A stretch of DNA of 64,000 nt from CAWDZK01 sp963807005 (GCA_963807005.1 CAWDZK010000003.1:124001-188000), one strand, 5' to 3'; counted from the stretch's first letter, positions 8,625 to 17,488 are shown. Notes: a model not told the origin generated them from the letters alone. Numbers and translations: made by a program.

Positions 8625-8855
8625 GTGACTTCTGCACTTGCCTCGCACCCTCCCCTGACCGCTGCTGACCGCTGCGACCGTTGCGGCGCGCAGGCCTACA
8701 TCCGCGTCACCATGCCGTCCGGCGGCGAGCTGCTGTTCTGCGCGCACCACGGCCACGCCCACGAGACCAAGCTGCGCGAGCTCGCCGCGGAGATCCACGA
8801 CGACAGCTCGCAGCTCACCGGGACGCCCGCCACGGCTCCCGAACCGGAGCGCTGA
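8625..8855 (+). CDS. DUF7455 family small zinc-binding-type protein
   Basis: A 76-residue protein with a probable metal site: CDRCGAQAYIRVTMPSG, then LLFCAHHGHAHE (CxxC and CxxH spacing). It matches DUF7455, a conserved actinobacterial protein usually found near the principal sigma factor and topoisomerase IV genes, as here. The GTG start at 8625 is preceded by GAAGAGAGGG. The 232-bp gap to the topoisomerase B start is divergent and must hold promoters for both genes; I could not place them with confidence. A strong hairpin terminator follows. The function is unknown. Confidence 0.85.
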   Translation: MTSALASHPPLTAADRCDRCGAQAYIRVTMPSGGELLFCAHHGHAHETKLRELAAEIHDDSSQLTGTPATAPEPER

Positions 8856-8878
8856 CCACCGCACGCTCGGAACGCGTA

Positions 8879-8913
8879 CCGAGAGGCCCCGGACACCGTC
8901 CGGGGCCTCTCGG
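8879..8913 (+). terminator. intrinsic-type hairpin after DUF7455 gene
   Basis: Perfect 16-bp inverted repeat (CCGAGAGGCCCCGGAC at 8879-8894, complement at 8898-8913) with a 3-nt loop, starting 23 nt after the stop codon. No T-run follows, which is common in actinobacteria. Confidence 0.85.
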
Positions 8914-9034
8914 CGTCCGGGGTCTGGTGCGGATGCACCAGCGGACGTCTCACCCGTCGGTCGTAGGGCGGCCGCACTGCCTGCCTTCGTGCCTGCGGCC
9001 GTTTCGCGGCCGAACCACCGGGAACGTGGTCGGC

Positions 9035-9196
9035 ATGATCTGGCGATGGGTGTGGCGGACGCTGGCCGTGTTCCTCGGCCGCAAGGCATGGGCCGCGTGG
9101 CAGCGCAGGCAGCAGTCGGGGGCGCAGGCCCGGTCGCACACCTCGACCACCTCGGCCACCTCGGCCACTTCGACCGGAGCCGCTCCCCCGCGCTGA
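9035..9196 (+). CDS. small basic hydrophobic protein (53 aa), hypothetical
   Basis: Starts at ATG 9035 with GGGAA upstream. The first half (MIWRWVWRTLAVFLGRKAWA) is hydrophobic and aromatic, followed by WQRRQQ and a Ser/Thr/Ala-rich tail. Similar short W/R-rich proteins are common in actinobacterial genomes, but I cannot name a family. It lies 30 bp before the App1-like gene on the same strand and could be cotranscribed with it. The coding call rests on composition and context only. Confidence 0.45.
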   Translation: MIWRWVWRTLAVFLGRKAWAAWQRRQQSGAQARSHTSTTSATSATSTGAAPPR

Positions 9197-9225
9197 TGGT
9201 CGCCCGGCACTGACAGGCTGGGGCC

Positions 9226-10278
9226 GTGAACATCGCGGTGCTGGCGGCCGCCGCCGAGCGCGGCGTCGAGCGACGGGTGGCCCGGCTGCTCTGGCGGCGC
9301 GGCTGGCGGGTCCGGTTGATCGCGTTCACGTCGTACGGCGTGTCCGCGGAGCCCGGACGCCCCGGGTGGGTGCGCCTGATCGGGCGAGCCCTGCTGACCG
9401 GGACGCCCGGACCGGAGGCCGAGCTGGTGCGTGGCTGGCGCCGCTTCAGGACGATCCCGCTGGAAGGCGTGCCCGTCGAGGTGCGGGTCGGCGAGGCGAC
9501 GGCATCGGTGCGCACCGGGCCGGGCGGCTACGTCGACCACGTCATCGCCGCCGACCTGACCCCGGGATGGCACGACGCGGTGCTCGCCGGTGCGCACGCC
9601 GAGGTCGCCGTCGGTCCGGTCCGGGTGGTGGGCCCGGAGGAACGGACCGGGCTGGTCAGCGACATCGACGACACCGTCCTGGTCACGGCCCTCCCGCGAC
9701 CGCTGCGCGCCTTCTGGAACACCTTCGGCCGGCACGAGTCGGCCCGCCGGCCGGTCCCCGGGATGCCCGAGCTGCTCGGGCACCTCACGGCCGGCGCCGG
9801 CGCCGGCAACAGCGCCTTCACGGCGTACGTCTCGACCGGGCCGTGGAACGTCGCACCCAGCCTCGAGCGGTTCCTCCGCCGGCACGGCTACCCGGCCGGA
9901 CCGCTGCTCATGACCGACTGGGGGCCCAGCGACGAGCGCTGGTTCCGATCCGGCCGCCAGCACAAGCACGACGCGCTGCGGCAGCTGCTCGCGGACCTGC
10001 CACAGCTCACCTGGACCCTCGTCGGTGACGACGGCCAGCACGACCCCGCTCTCTACGACGACCTCGCGGCCGAGCACCCGGACCGGATCGAGCGGGTCCT
10101 GGTCCGGCAGCTGAGCGAGACCGAGCAGCTGCTCACGCACGGGACGCCGACCACCCTGCCCGGCGAGGGACCCCACGAGCGTCCTCAGCGACCCGGGGTG
10201 ACGGTCGTGCGGGGGCCGGACGGCCACGCCCTGCTCGCCGCCCTGCGTGCGCACGGCGCGGACCCGGATGATCCTTGA
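9226..10278 (+). CDS. App1 family (DUF2183) phosphatase domain protein
   Basis: 350 residues. The C-terminal catalytic domain has the HAD-like motif SDIDDTVLVTALPRPL followed by FWNTFGRHESARRPVPGM, then YVSTGPWN, and a late GDDGQHDPALY. This is the pattern of the domain found in yeast phosphatidate phosphatase App1 (DUF2183). The N-terminal half is the usual associated beta-rich region. The probable substrate is a phosphorylated lipid or other phosphomonoester; this is family knowledge, not shown here. The start is GTG at 9226, and no signal peptide is evident. Confidence 0.85.
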   Translation: MNIAVLAAAAERGVERRVARLLWRRGWRVRLIAFTSYGVSAEPGRPGWVRLIGRALLTGTPGPEAELVRGWRRFRTIPLEGVPVEVRVGEATASVRTGPGGYVDHVIAADLTPGWHDAVLAGAHAEVAVGPVRVVGPEERTGLVSDIDDTVLVTALPRPLRAFWNTFGRHESARRPVPGMPELLGHLTAGAGAGNSAFTAYVSTGPWNVAPSLERFLRRHGYPAGPLLMTDWGPSDERWFRSGRQHKHDALRQLLADLPQLTWTLVGDDGQHDPALYDDLAAEHPDRIERVLVRQLSETEQLLTHGTPTTLPGEGPHERPQRPGVTVVRGPDGHALLAALRAHGADPDDP

Positions 10279-10334
10279 CGAGATGCTGAACCGGCCCCGG
10301 TCTCACCGTGACCCGCGGGGGGTACCAGCCCGGC

Positions 10335-10499
10335 ATGGACGACGGGGGCGGGAACGAGGACGACGCGCGGGACCGCCGGCGCCGGCGGGAGGAGGTCCTG
10401 CGTCGGCGGGGCGAGCGGCTGCCGAGGCGCAGCGACCTGCTGCGGAGGCTGGACGAGCTGGCCCACCGTCGGGCTCGACGGCGCGGCCGGGCCAGCTGA
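10335..10499 (+). CDS. small highly charged protein (54 aa), hypothetical
   Basis: ATG at 10335. An acidic start (MDDGGGNEDDARD) is followed by Arg-rich helices (RRRREEVLRRRGERLPRRSD, then LLRRLDELAHRRARRRGRAS). It is likely a short coiled-coil-forming basic peptide if translated. A GTG at 10308 in the same frame is an alternative start. High Arg content is also typical of spurious frames in such GC-rich DNA, so confidence is low; it is kept because the opposite strand and other frames here offer no better candidate. Confidence 0.35.
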   Translation: MDDGGGNEDDARDRRRRREEVLRRRGERLPRRSDLLRRLDELAHRRARRRGRAS

Positions 10500-10611
10500 C
10501 CGGTGGGCGGCCGGCGCCGGGTCGCGGCGCGACGGTAGGTTGGCGACGATCCGGCACCCACGACATCCCGCACCGTGATGCCCGCGGACCGGCCCGACGA
10601 GGGATGCCACC

Positions 10612-10989
10612 GTGCGCCCAGTCCCCCCTTCCGAGGAACCCGACCCCGCCGACCACCACCCGCCCGCCGAGCAGCCGCCGGAGGAGCCGGTGCTGCTGGT
10701 GCTGCCGCCAGGGCAGTCGGTCGAGGCGCTCCGCCGCGACGTGATGACCGGGTTGGCCGGCCGACCCCACGACGTGGTCATCGACCTGCGCGAGGTCGGG
10801 TCGATGTCCCACCTGGACCTCGCCGTGCTCGTGCGGGCACGGGCCCAGCAGCGCGCTCGCGGCCGATCCCTCACCCTGGTCCTCACGCCGCAGTCGGAGA
10901 CCGAGGCTGCGCTGCAGCGCACCGGGCTCCGTGGCGCGTTCACCGCGCGCCCCGCACCGCCGGAGGAGGGACCGACGCCCGGTCAGTAG
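10612..10989 (+). CDS. STAS-domain protein (anti-sigma-factor-antagonist-like)
   Basis: 125 residues: a Pro/Glu-rich N-terminal tail of about 30 residues, then a STAS fold (DVVIDLREVGSMSHLDLAVL, then RARGRSLTLVLTP). In phosphorylatable antagonists the loop reads DSSG. Here the aligned positions read SHLD, so the regulatory serine seems absent, and phosphorylation control of the SpoIIAA type is doubtful. GTG start at 10612. Its 3' end overlaps the convergent polysaccharide deacetylase gene by 7 bp. No anti-sigma partner lies next to it, so its partner is unknown. Confidence 0.75.
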   Translation: MRPVPPSEEPDPADHHPPAEQPPEEPVLLVLPPGQSVEALRRDVMTGLAGRPHDVVIDLREVGSMSHLDLAVLVRARAQQRARGRSLTLVLTPQSETEAALQRTGLRGAFTARPAPPEEGPTPGQ

Positions 10990-12062
10990 GGGCGGGGTGC
11001 GGCGCCCCGGGCGTCGCCCAGCATCCCTCGGCGGGCGGCGGGGAAGGACACGACTGCGGGGTCGCCGTCGGAGGTGTAGCGCCGCCGCGGGTGGCTCGCC
11101 AGCGAGTCCAGCCACACCGACGACCCGAACCGGAAGTCGGTGCCATGCCGGCGTTGCGACCGGATCCGCGGCACGCCCTCGGGGTCGAAGTCGCGGGAGT
11201 ACGGCGACGGAGCGGGCGCGGCACCTACCAGGAAGGCCGCGTCGAACGCGTACGACGCCGAGCCCGAGCTGCCGGTCATCATCAGCCGGCGGTTGCGGGG
11301 CCGGATCCCGAACGGCAGGGCCATCGTCGTGGTCGGCTCCCCGGTGGCCCGCCTGACCAGCCGGTCGTCGCCCGCCAGCTGCCGGCGGACCGCGTCGGCG
11401 GTCACCTGGCTCAGCGCCACGTGGTCGAGGGTGTGGTTGCCGACCTCGAAGCCGTGGTCGCGCAGCCAGCCCAGGTAGCGCGCTCCGCCGCTGTCGGCGA
11501 ACGGGTCGCGGTTGACGTAGAACGTGGCTGTCGGCGTGAAGCCGGGGTGGGCGGCGGCGACGTCCAGCAGGATCGCGACTGCCGTCCCGGCCACCGGCTG
11601 GTCGCGGTCGTCGAGGGTGAGCTGGGACCGGGTCGAGTCGTCGAAGGTCAGCACCACCGGATGGGCGCCGGCCGGCAGGTCGAGACGTCCGGTCGCGTAG
11701 TCGGCTGCGGTCACCGGCACGTACCCCTCGCGGGCCAGCCGCTCGAGCTCGGCCCGGAAGGCCCGTGGCGTGATGTCGTAGATGCCCCGTGGCCTGGCCA
11801 CCACCTGGTGGTACATGAGCACCGGCACCTCGCCGAGCTCGTCGGGTCGGCCGGGCGGGGTCCCGGTGGTCACCGTGGCGGCCGGGGTGGTCGGCGCCCC
11901 GTCCGCGGAAGACGAGCCGGACGCCGACGGGGCCGGTGCGGACGAGCTGCCGGCAGCCGAGGGCCTGGTCGCGCCCGGGCGGGACCCGTCCGCGCCGGCA
12001 CAGCCGCAGAGCACGGCCGCGGCCAGCACCAGCACGACCGGCCAGCGGGGCGAGTGCGACAT
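10983..12062 (-). CDS. polysaccharide deacetylase family lipoprotein
   Basis: Secreted NodB-homology carbohydrate esterase, 359 residues. The N-terminus is a lipoprotein signal (VVLVLAAAVLCGC, Cys as lipidation site), followed by a Ser/Ala/Pro-rich linker to about residue 75. The catalytic domain shows PVLMYHQVV, the metal and base motif VVLTFDDSTRSQ and the zinc-binding GNHTLDH. TFDDS replaces the more usual TFDDG. It probably removes acetyl groups from a cell-wall or exopolysaccharide substrate at the outer face of the membrane. The start is ATG at 12062; the frame is open far upstream but without family similarity. It is divergent from the putative glycoside hydrolase, 73 bp apart. Confidence 0.87.
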   Translation of the reverse strand: MSHSPRWPVVLVLAAAVLCGCAGADGSRPGATRPSAAGSSSAPAPSASGSSSADGAPTTPAATVTTGTPPGRPDELGEVPVLMYHQVVARPRGIYDITPRAFRAELERLAREGYVPVTAADYATGRLDLPAGAHPVVLTFDDSTRSQLTLDDRDQPVAGTAVAILLDVAAAHPGFTPTATFYVNRDPFADSGGARYLGWLRDHGFEVGNHTLDHVALSQVTADAVRRQLAGDDRLVRRATGEPTTTMALPFGIRPRNRRLMMTGSSGSASYAFDAAFLVGAAPAPSPYSRDFDPEGVPRIRSQRRHGTDFRFGSSVWLDSLASHPRRRYTSDGDPAVVSFPAARRGMLGDARGAAPRPY

Positions 12063-12135
12063 GCTCGGAAAGGTAGGTGCCCGACACGCCCCGAAGAAGG
12101 CGAAACGCCGCGAGTGCCTGCCTAGCATCGGTGCG

Positions 12136-13719
12136 GTGTCGACACGCTCCCGGCTGATCCTGCGCCTGACGCTCGGTGCGGTGACGGTCCTGCTCGTCGC
12201 CGGCGGCGTCATGGCGCTCGCGTGGTGGCCCCGGCCGGTGGCGGCGACCGTGTCCGGGCTGCCGGACCGGACCGTGCTGGGTACCGCCGACCTGGACGGC
12301 CTGCGGATCACGATCTCGCCCACAGGCAATGTGCCGCGGGGAGCCCTGCGGGTCCTGCTGGACGGCCGGCGGGCGGACCTGGTGCCCGCCGGTGCCGGGC
12401 TCGCGCTGGAGCCCGGCCCGCTCGCCGACGGCCGGCACGAGCTCGTGGTCCGGGTGTCAGGACGTGGCCCTCTCGGCCGGACCAGCTCGTCCCGGCACGA
12501 GTTCACCGTGGACACCACACCGCCGAAGCTGACCCTGCCGGACCGGCTCGACGCCGCCAGCCTCCGCGGCGAGCTCGCCGTGAAGGGAACAGTGACGGGC
12601 GCGGACCGGGTCACCGTGAACGACGTGACGGCCGAGCTGGAGCAGGACACGTTCCGGGCCACCCTCGCCGCGCCGCCCGCGACCGTCCAGGTCGTCGCCA
12701 CCGACGCAGCCGGCAACTCCTCACGCGCCGAGGTGCCGGTGCACGTCAAGCACCCGGCCATGCGCGGCGTCCACATGACGGCTCTCGCGTGGACCGCGTC
12801 ATCGCTGCGCGAGCCGATCCTGCGGCTGGCCAAGCAGGGGCGCATCGACACCATCGAGCTCGACATCAAGGACGAGGACGGCATCGTCGGCCACGACTCC
12901 CAGGTGCCGATGGCCCGCCGCACCGGCGCCGCCAAGGGCTACTACGACGCCCGCGCGGTCATCGACCAGCTGCACAAGATGCAGGTGCGCGTCGTCGGCC
13001 GGATCGTCGCCTTCCGTGACCCGAAGCTGGGGCGGTGGGCGTGGCGGCACGGTCACCGGGACTGGGTGATCCAGACCCCGGGCGGCGCGGCGTACGGCGG
13101 CAAGTACGGCGCCTACTCCTTCACGAATCCCTTCAGCGCCGAGGTCCGCCGCTACAACGTCGCGCTGGCGACCGAGGCTGCCGAGCTCGGCTTCGACGAC
13201 GTGCTCTACGACTACGTACGCCGGCCGGACGGCGACCTGCGCAACCTGCGCTTCCCCGGCAGGAGCGGGAGCCCGGAGGCGGTGATCGCCCAGTTCATGC
13301 AGGAGACCCGCGCCGAGGTGCGGCAGCGGGGCGCCTTCCTCGGCGCGTCGGTCTACGGCATCTCGGCGACCCGTCCGACCCAGATCGCCCAGGACATCCC
13401 GATGATGGCCAAGAGCGCCGACTACATCGCCCCGATGGTCTACCCCTCGCACTGGGGCCCGGGCGAGTACGGCGTGGCCAACCCGAACCGCTCGCCGTAC
13501 CCGATCGTGCGCCGCTCGCTGGCCGACTTCCAGCGCCTGGTGCGCGACAGCGACACCCAGATCATGCCGTGGCTGCAGGACTTCTCCCTCGGCGTCACCT
13601 ACGGGCCGGCCCGGGTCCGGGCGCAGATCCGCGCGGCGCACGACGCAGGGAGCGACTCGTTCCTGCTGTGGAACGCGGCCGCTCGCTACACCGCTGCGGC
13701 GCTGACGCCGCACCCCTGA
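12136..13719 (+). CDS. putative glycoside hydrolase (DUF4015-like), membrane-anchored
   Basis: 527 residues from a GTG at 12136. One N-terminal transmembrane segment (about residues 9-28, LRLTLGAVTVLLVAGGVMAL) is followed by Ig-like regions ending VVATDAAGNSSRAEVPVHV. A TIM-barrel-like domain starts at MRGVHMTALAWT, with DTIELDIKDEDGIVG, VRVVGRIVAFRDPKL, DDVLYDYVRRPDG and MVYPSHWGPGEYG. This is the pattern of the putative glycosyl hydrolase family PF13200. The substrate is unknown. Divergence from the deacetylase lipoprotein suggests joint work on an envelope polysaccharide, which is an inference. Confidence 0.8.
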   Translation: MSTRSRLILRLTLGAVTVLLVAGGVMALAWWPRPVAATVSGLPDRTVLGTADLDGLRITISPTGNVPRGALRVLLDGRRADLVPAGAGLALEPGPLADGRHELVVRVSGRGPLGRTSSSRHEFTVDTTPPKLTLPDRLDAASLRGELAVKGTVTGADRVTVNDVTAELEQDTFRATLAAPPATVQVVATDAAGNSSRAEVPVHVKHPAMRGVHMTALAWTASSLREPILRLAKQGRIDTIELDIKDEDGIVGHDSQVPMARRTGAAKGYYDARAVIDQLHKMQVRVVGRIVAFRDPKLGRWAWRHGHRDWVIQTPGGAAYGGKYGAYSFTNPFSAEVRRYNVALATEAAELGFDDVLYDYVRRPDGDLRNLRFPGRSGSPEAVIAQFMQETRAEVRQRGAFLGASVYGISATRPTQIAQDIPMMAKSADYIAPMVYPSHWGPGEYGVANPNRSPYPIVRRSLADFQRLVRDSDTQIMPWLQDFSLGVTYGPARVRAQIRAAHDAGSDSFLLWNAAARYTAAALTPHP

Positions 13720-13856
13720 CCGGCTCGGCTGCGAGCGCCGGTCCGGGCCGCCTCGGTCGATCGGACAGGTCCGGCTGGGCCGATCCGGCCCCGGTGGGCG
13801 TTTCGTCCCCGCCCGGCCGCCCAGTGCAGTTGGATCGGGAGACCTGAGGAGGGCGC

Positions 13857-15572
13857 GTGCCAGCAGCTGTGTCGATCGACCGCACCCCGGACGAGGTGGG
13901 CATCGTCCGCTTCCGGTCCGGCGACTCGCCGTGGCCGGGGGTGCCGGACCCACTGACGGCCGCCGTCATGACCGCAGACGCCGACGCCGACGCCGAGGTG
14001 GCGGCGGTCCTGCGGAAGCGGCCCGCCGCGCTGCAGCGCCGGTTGCTGCACCCGGACGCCGGCGCGGTCGCCTGCCTGCTCCCGCTGCACCGCGGCAGCA
14101 AGGTGCTGGACCTCGCCAGCCCGTCTGGAGCGACCTCGGTCGCCCTCATGTCCCTCGGCGCGGCGGTGACCCGGGGCGACTGGTGCTACGCGCGACTGCG
14201 GTACGCCCAGATCATGCACCTGCCGCGGCCCGAGGCCGCCGTGCACCTCGACCCGGCAGAGCCGCTGCCGTTCCCGGACGGGTCGTTCGACATCGTCCTG
14301 GCCGAGGTCGGAGACCTGCCGGTGGCCCTGGCTGCTCTGCTGCGCGAGCTGCATCGAGTGCTCGCCTCCGACGGCACGCTCGCCGTCGCGAGCGGTGGGC
14401 AGCAGCCGCCGTCCGGCCGCTCCGCGCGCGCGCGGAGCACGGTCCGGGACGCCGGGCAGGGCAGGCGGCTGGGTGCCGCCGCGAGAGCGGCCGGCTTCGG
14501 CGGGGCCCGCCGGTTCGCTGAGCTCTCGGCCGGCGGGGAGAGCCGCCAGCTGGTGCGGATCGAGGACGCCCGTCGCATCCTCACCCGGCCACGTCCGGCG
14601 GCCGGATCGCGCGGCCGGATGGTGAGCCGCGGCCGCGCGGTCGCGGCCCGCGCGGGGCTGTCGGGTCTGCTCGTCCGTCGCCACCTCGTGCTGGCCCGCG
14701 CCGACGGCGAGCCGCCCGTCGGCGTGGTCGAGTCGCTGCCGGAGCTGTCCGGTGTCCCGCTGCCTCCCGTCCTCACCCTGTCGGACGCCCGGGTGGCCCT
14801 GATCGCACCGGATGCGGTCGTCAAGGTCGCGATCTCCGATCGCGAGCGGCAGGGGCTCGCGAACGAGGTCGCCCGGACCGACGCCGCCCGGTCGTCCGCA
14901 CTGGGCCGGTACGTCGTCGCGTGGTCGCGGCTGCGCACCGAGGCGTCCGCGACGTACGCCGTCTTCCCTCGCGTCCGGCACCGGCCGCCCACGTCCCTGG
15001 CGGAGATCGACGCCGTGCTCGCCGCCGCGCTCGCCGCCCAGCCCGGAACCGACGCGCCGTGGGGTGAGACCGCGCTGTGGCGGCGGCTCGACTCCGCGCG
15101 GGGCCGCGCGGACGTCGATGAGATCGGTGCCGAGGACCTCCTCCGGCACGCCCTGGACCTCGGCCCGGACCGCCGGCTACCCACCGGGACCACACACGGG
15201 GACCTGCACGGCGGCAACGTCCTGCTCGCGACCGACGGCAGCCCGGTCCTCATCGACTGGAACCGGTCCGAGCCCGACAACCCGCTGCTGCTCGACGCGG
15301 TCTACGCGGCCGTGCGGCAGCACTCACGCCGCACGGGCGCGTCCCTCGCCAGGTCGTTGGAGTCGTTCGTCGACGGGCAGCTGACCGGCCCGCTGGCCGA
15401 GCAGAGTGCGACCAGCCTCGGTGAGCTGACGCCGCTGGACGCCGCGGTCCTGCTGGTCCTCGACCGGGTGGCGTCGTACAGCCGACCACGCCGCCGCTAC
15501 AAGCCGTGGACCATGGCGCCGCTGCAGCAAGCGGTGGCGGCCGTCACCGCGCAGACCGCGCCGAGCACCTAG
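13857..15572 (+). CDS. methyltransferase-like / aminoglycoside phosphotransferase-like fusion
   Basis: 571 residues. The N-terminal part (about 60-190) resembles a class I SAM methyltransferase (GSKVLDLASPSGATSVAL, then FPDGSFDIVLAEVGDLPVAL and LLRELHRVLASDGTLAVA), but the glycine-rich motif I is degenerate (LDLASPSGA). The C-terminal half is an APH/choline-kinase-type phosphotransferase, with the Brenner motif THGDLHGGNVLL and the Mg-binding VLIDWNRSE. The start GTG at 13857 follows GAGGAGGG. Substrates are unknown. The kinase half looks intact; the methyltransferase half may only bind a substrate or be inactive. Nothing in the neighbours suggests antibiotic synthesis. Confidence 0.75.
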   Translation: MPAAVSIDRTPDEVGIVRFRSGDSPWPGVPDPLTAAVMTADADADAEVAAVLRKRPAALQRRLLHPDAGAVACLLPLHRGSKVLDLASPSGATSVALMSLGAAVTRGDWCYARLRYAQIMHLPRPEAAVHLDPAEPLPFPDGSFDIVLAEVGDLPVALAALLRELHRVLASDGTLAVASGGQQPPSGRSARARSTVRDAGQGRRLGAAARAAGFGGARRFAELSAGGESRQLVRIEDARRILTRPRPAAGSRGRMVSRGRAVAARAGLSGLLVRRHLVLARADGEPPVGVVESLPELSGVPLPPVLTLSDARVALIAPDAVVKVAISDRERQGLANEVARTDAARSSALGRYVVAWSRLRTEASATYAVFPRVRHRPPTSLAEIDAVLAAALAAQPGTDAPWGETALWRRLDSARGRADVDEIGAEDLLRHALDLGPDRRLPTGTTHGDLHGGNVLLATDGSPVLIDWNRSEPDNPLLLDAVYAAVRQHSRRTGASLARSLESFVDGQLTGPLAEQSATSLGELTPLDAAVLLVLDRVASYSRPRRRYKPWTMAPLQQAVAAVTAQTAPST

Positions 15573-15586
15573 CTCCGGCGCGGTCG

Positions 15587-15751
15587 TCAGCGGCCGAAGC
15601 CCAGGGCGAGCGCGAGCAGCACCCAGAACGGGAGCGAGAGCAGGATCCCGACCAGGACGCCGAGGTACGCGGCCCGCTCCTTCGACCTGGACGTCGGGAG
15701 TGCTCGCACGTGCGCGCGAACACGGGACACCGGCTCAACCGTGAGACCCAT
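15587..15751 (-). CDS. small membrane protein (54 aa), hypothetical
   Basis: From ATG 15751. A basic N-terminal half (VRAHVRALPTSRSKERAAYL) is followed by one hydrophobic C-terminal segment (GVLVGILLSLPFWVLLALAL). It is convergent with the methyltransferase/kinase gene, 14 bp between stops. The ribosome site is not strong and longer in-frame starts exist up to 15841. I do not recognise a family. Confidence 0.5.
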   Translation of the reverse strand: MGLTVEPVSRVRAHVRALPTSRSKERAAYLGVLVGILLSLPFWVLLALALGFGR

Positions 15752-15961
15752 GGGCACCACCATGCACCACGGACGACCCGCCGTCGACGACCCAGACCCG
15801 CCCGTCACGCTGCGTGTCGCAATGGTCGACGCTGCACGCACGGCGGCAGGGCCCGAGCCGATGCCCGGATCGGCGGCGCGCCGCGCTGCGGGGTGGGATC
15901 ATGGGGCCGTCCGTCCTGGTGCGCAGGCGCGGCACCGGGGCGGGACATGAGGGGGACATCG

Positions 15962-16969
15962 ATGGGCACCTCGAGCTCACCGGCGCGCCGGGGCTGGCGT
16001 CCGCCGTCCGCTGCCGCCGTCGCCGCGATCGCCCTGCTGGCCGTGCTGGTCCTGCTCGCTGCCGCGGTGGCCGTCCGCGCCGCCCTTCAGGACCCCGAGC
16101 ACGCCGAGGGGGTCCCTCGAGGGCCGGTGATCGGCGCAGCGCAGCCGGCTCCGCACATCGCCGCGGGCGGGCAAGGTGTCACCAAGGTGCTCGCGATCGT
16201 CGTCGAGAACCACAACCTGCACCAGATGCAGGAGCAGATGCCGTATCTCGCCTCGGTCGGGGACGAGTACGGCTACGCCACCGGCTGGACCGCGATCCGA
16301 CACCCGTCGCTGCCCAACTACCTCGCGATCCTGGGCGGCTCGACGTTCGGCATCAGCAACGACGCCGGTCCCGGGAGGCACCCGCTGTCCGGAGGCTCGG
16401 TGCTGGGGTCGACCATCACCGCCGGCGGTACCGCGAAGATGTACCTCGACGAGATGCCCGACAACTGCGCGCTCGCTGATCAGGACACCTACGCCGTTCG
16501 GCACAACCCATGGACCTACTTCGTCGACGAGCGGTCGCTGTGCCAGCGCTTCGACGTACCCATCGACTCAGCCCGGCACGGCTCGTTCAACCGTGACGTC
16601 CGGACAGGCAGCCTCCCGACGGTCGGGTTCCTCGTCCCTGACACGTGCAACGACGCGCACGACCACGGGTGCACACTTGCGCGGGCCGACAGTTGGCTGC
16701 ACTCCTTCCTGCCCCAGGTGTTCGACAGCCCCGACTTCCGGTCCGGGCGTCTGGCCGTCGTGATCACCGCGGACGAGGACGACCGGCACCTCGGGAACCG
16801 CGTCCTCACGGTGGTGGCAGCGGCCAGCCTCGACCACGCCGTCGTGGACACACCTCTCACGCACTACAGCCTGTCGGCGTTCCTGTCCGAGGTGTCCGGC
16901 ACCGAGCCGCTGCGGCAGGCCGCGACGGCTCCCTCGCTGGCGAAGGCGTTCGGGCTGCGACTGGGCTGA
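15962..16969 (+). CDS. secreted/anchored phosphoesterase (PF04185-like)
   Basis: 335 residues from ATG 15962, preceded by GAGGGGG. A basic start and one transmembrane or signal segment (about residues 17-42) lead into a phosphoesterase domain related to acid phosphatases and phospholipase C: VLAIVVENHNLHQMQ, AIRHPSLPNYLAILGGSTFG, TVGFLVPDTCNDAHDHGC and VVITADEDDRHLGN. Metal-binding Asn/Asp/His residues sit in these motifs. It likely hydrolyses a phosphoester outside the membrane; the substrate is unknown. An ATG 15 bp upstream is an alternative start with a poorer ribosome site. Confidence 0.82.
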   Translation: MGTSSSPARRGWRPPSAAAVAAIALLAVLVLLAAAVAVRAALQDPEHAEGVPRGPVIGAAQPAPHIAAGGQGVTKVLAIVVENHNLHQMQEQMPYLASVGDEYGYATGWTAIRHPSLPNYLAILGGSTFGISNDAGPGRHPLSGGSVLGSTITAGGTAKMYLDEMPDNCALADQDTYAVRHNPWTYFVDERSLCQRFDVPIDSARHGSFNRDVRTGSLPTVGFLVPDTCNDAHDHGCTLARADSWLHSFLPQVFDSPDFRSGRLAVVITADEDDRHLGNRVLTVVAAASLDHAVVDTPLTHYSLSAFLSEVSGTEPLRQAATAPSLAKAFGLRLG

Positions 16970-16976
16970 CCTGGGG

Positions 16977-17360
16977 TCAGCGTCGCTCGGGCGCAAGTGC
17001 CCGACGGCGTACGAGCAGCAACGGCAGCAGGCACGCCACGGGCAGCAGGTCGGCCAGCGTGACGCCGTGCCGGTTGGTGATGTGCACGATCGTCGGGCCG
17101 TCGTAGGCGCCGTCGAAGGTCCACCACAACAGCGTGGCAACCCCGAACACGGCCGCAGCCGGTCGGGTGGGGCTGATGGCGAGCAGCGCCGCAGCCAGGA
17201 GCAGCACCCCCAGGGCCAGCACCAGCATTCCGGGGTGCAGCCGCAGCTCGTGCAGCTGCCGGTGCACTCCGTGCGGCAGGACCGCCAGCGCTACCGGCCC
17301 GACCGCTGCCCCGAGGGTGTCAGCGAGCGACGCCGCCGCGGTCGTCAGTGTCTCCCCCAC
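16977..17360 (-). CDS. membrane protein of unknown function
   Basis: About 127 residues from GTG 17360; a GTG at 17438 would add 26 residues. Three hydrophobic segments are visible: MLVLALGVLLLAAALLAI, AAAVFGVATLLWWTF and ADLLPVACLLPLLLV. A DGPTIVHITNRHGV loop lies between the second and third. It resembles short four-helix or three-helix actinobacterial membrane proteins without assigned function. It is convergent with the phosphoesterase gene, 7 bp between stops. Confidence 0.6.
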   Translation of the reverse strand: MGETLTTAAASLADTLGAAVGPVALAVLPHGVHRQLHELRLHPGMLVLALGVLLLAAALLAISPTRPAAAVFGVATLLWWTFDGAYDGPTIVHITNRHGVTLADLLPVACLLPLLLVRRRALAPERR

Positions 17361-17459
17361 CGCGCCGACCCTACGGGGCGGGCGGGCGGCCCGCTGCCCA
17401 GATAGCGCTGACGCATCCAGTCGGTCACGGTCGGTCACCGGTCGTCGCAGAGGTGCTTC

Positions 17460-17488
17460 TTGTGGGTCGTCGGAGGCGGGGCTAGCGT
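17460..17488 (+). promoter_or_regulatory. probable sigma-70-type promoter
   Basis: TTGTGG at 17460-17465, a 17-nt spacer, then TAGCGT at 17483-17488, located 31 bp before the ATG at 17519. Spacing and both hexamers fit the actinobacterial housekeeping consensus. Confidence 0.5.
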
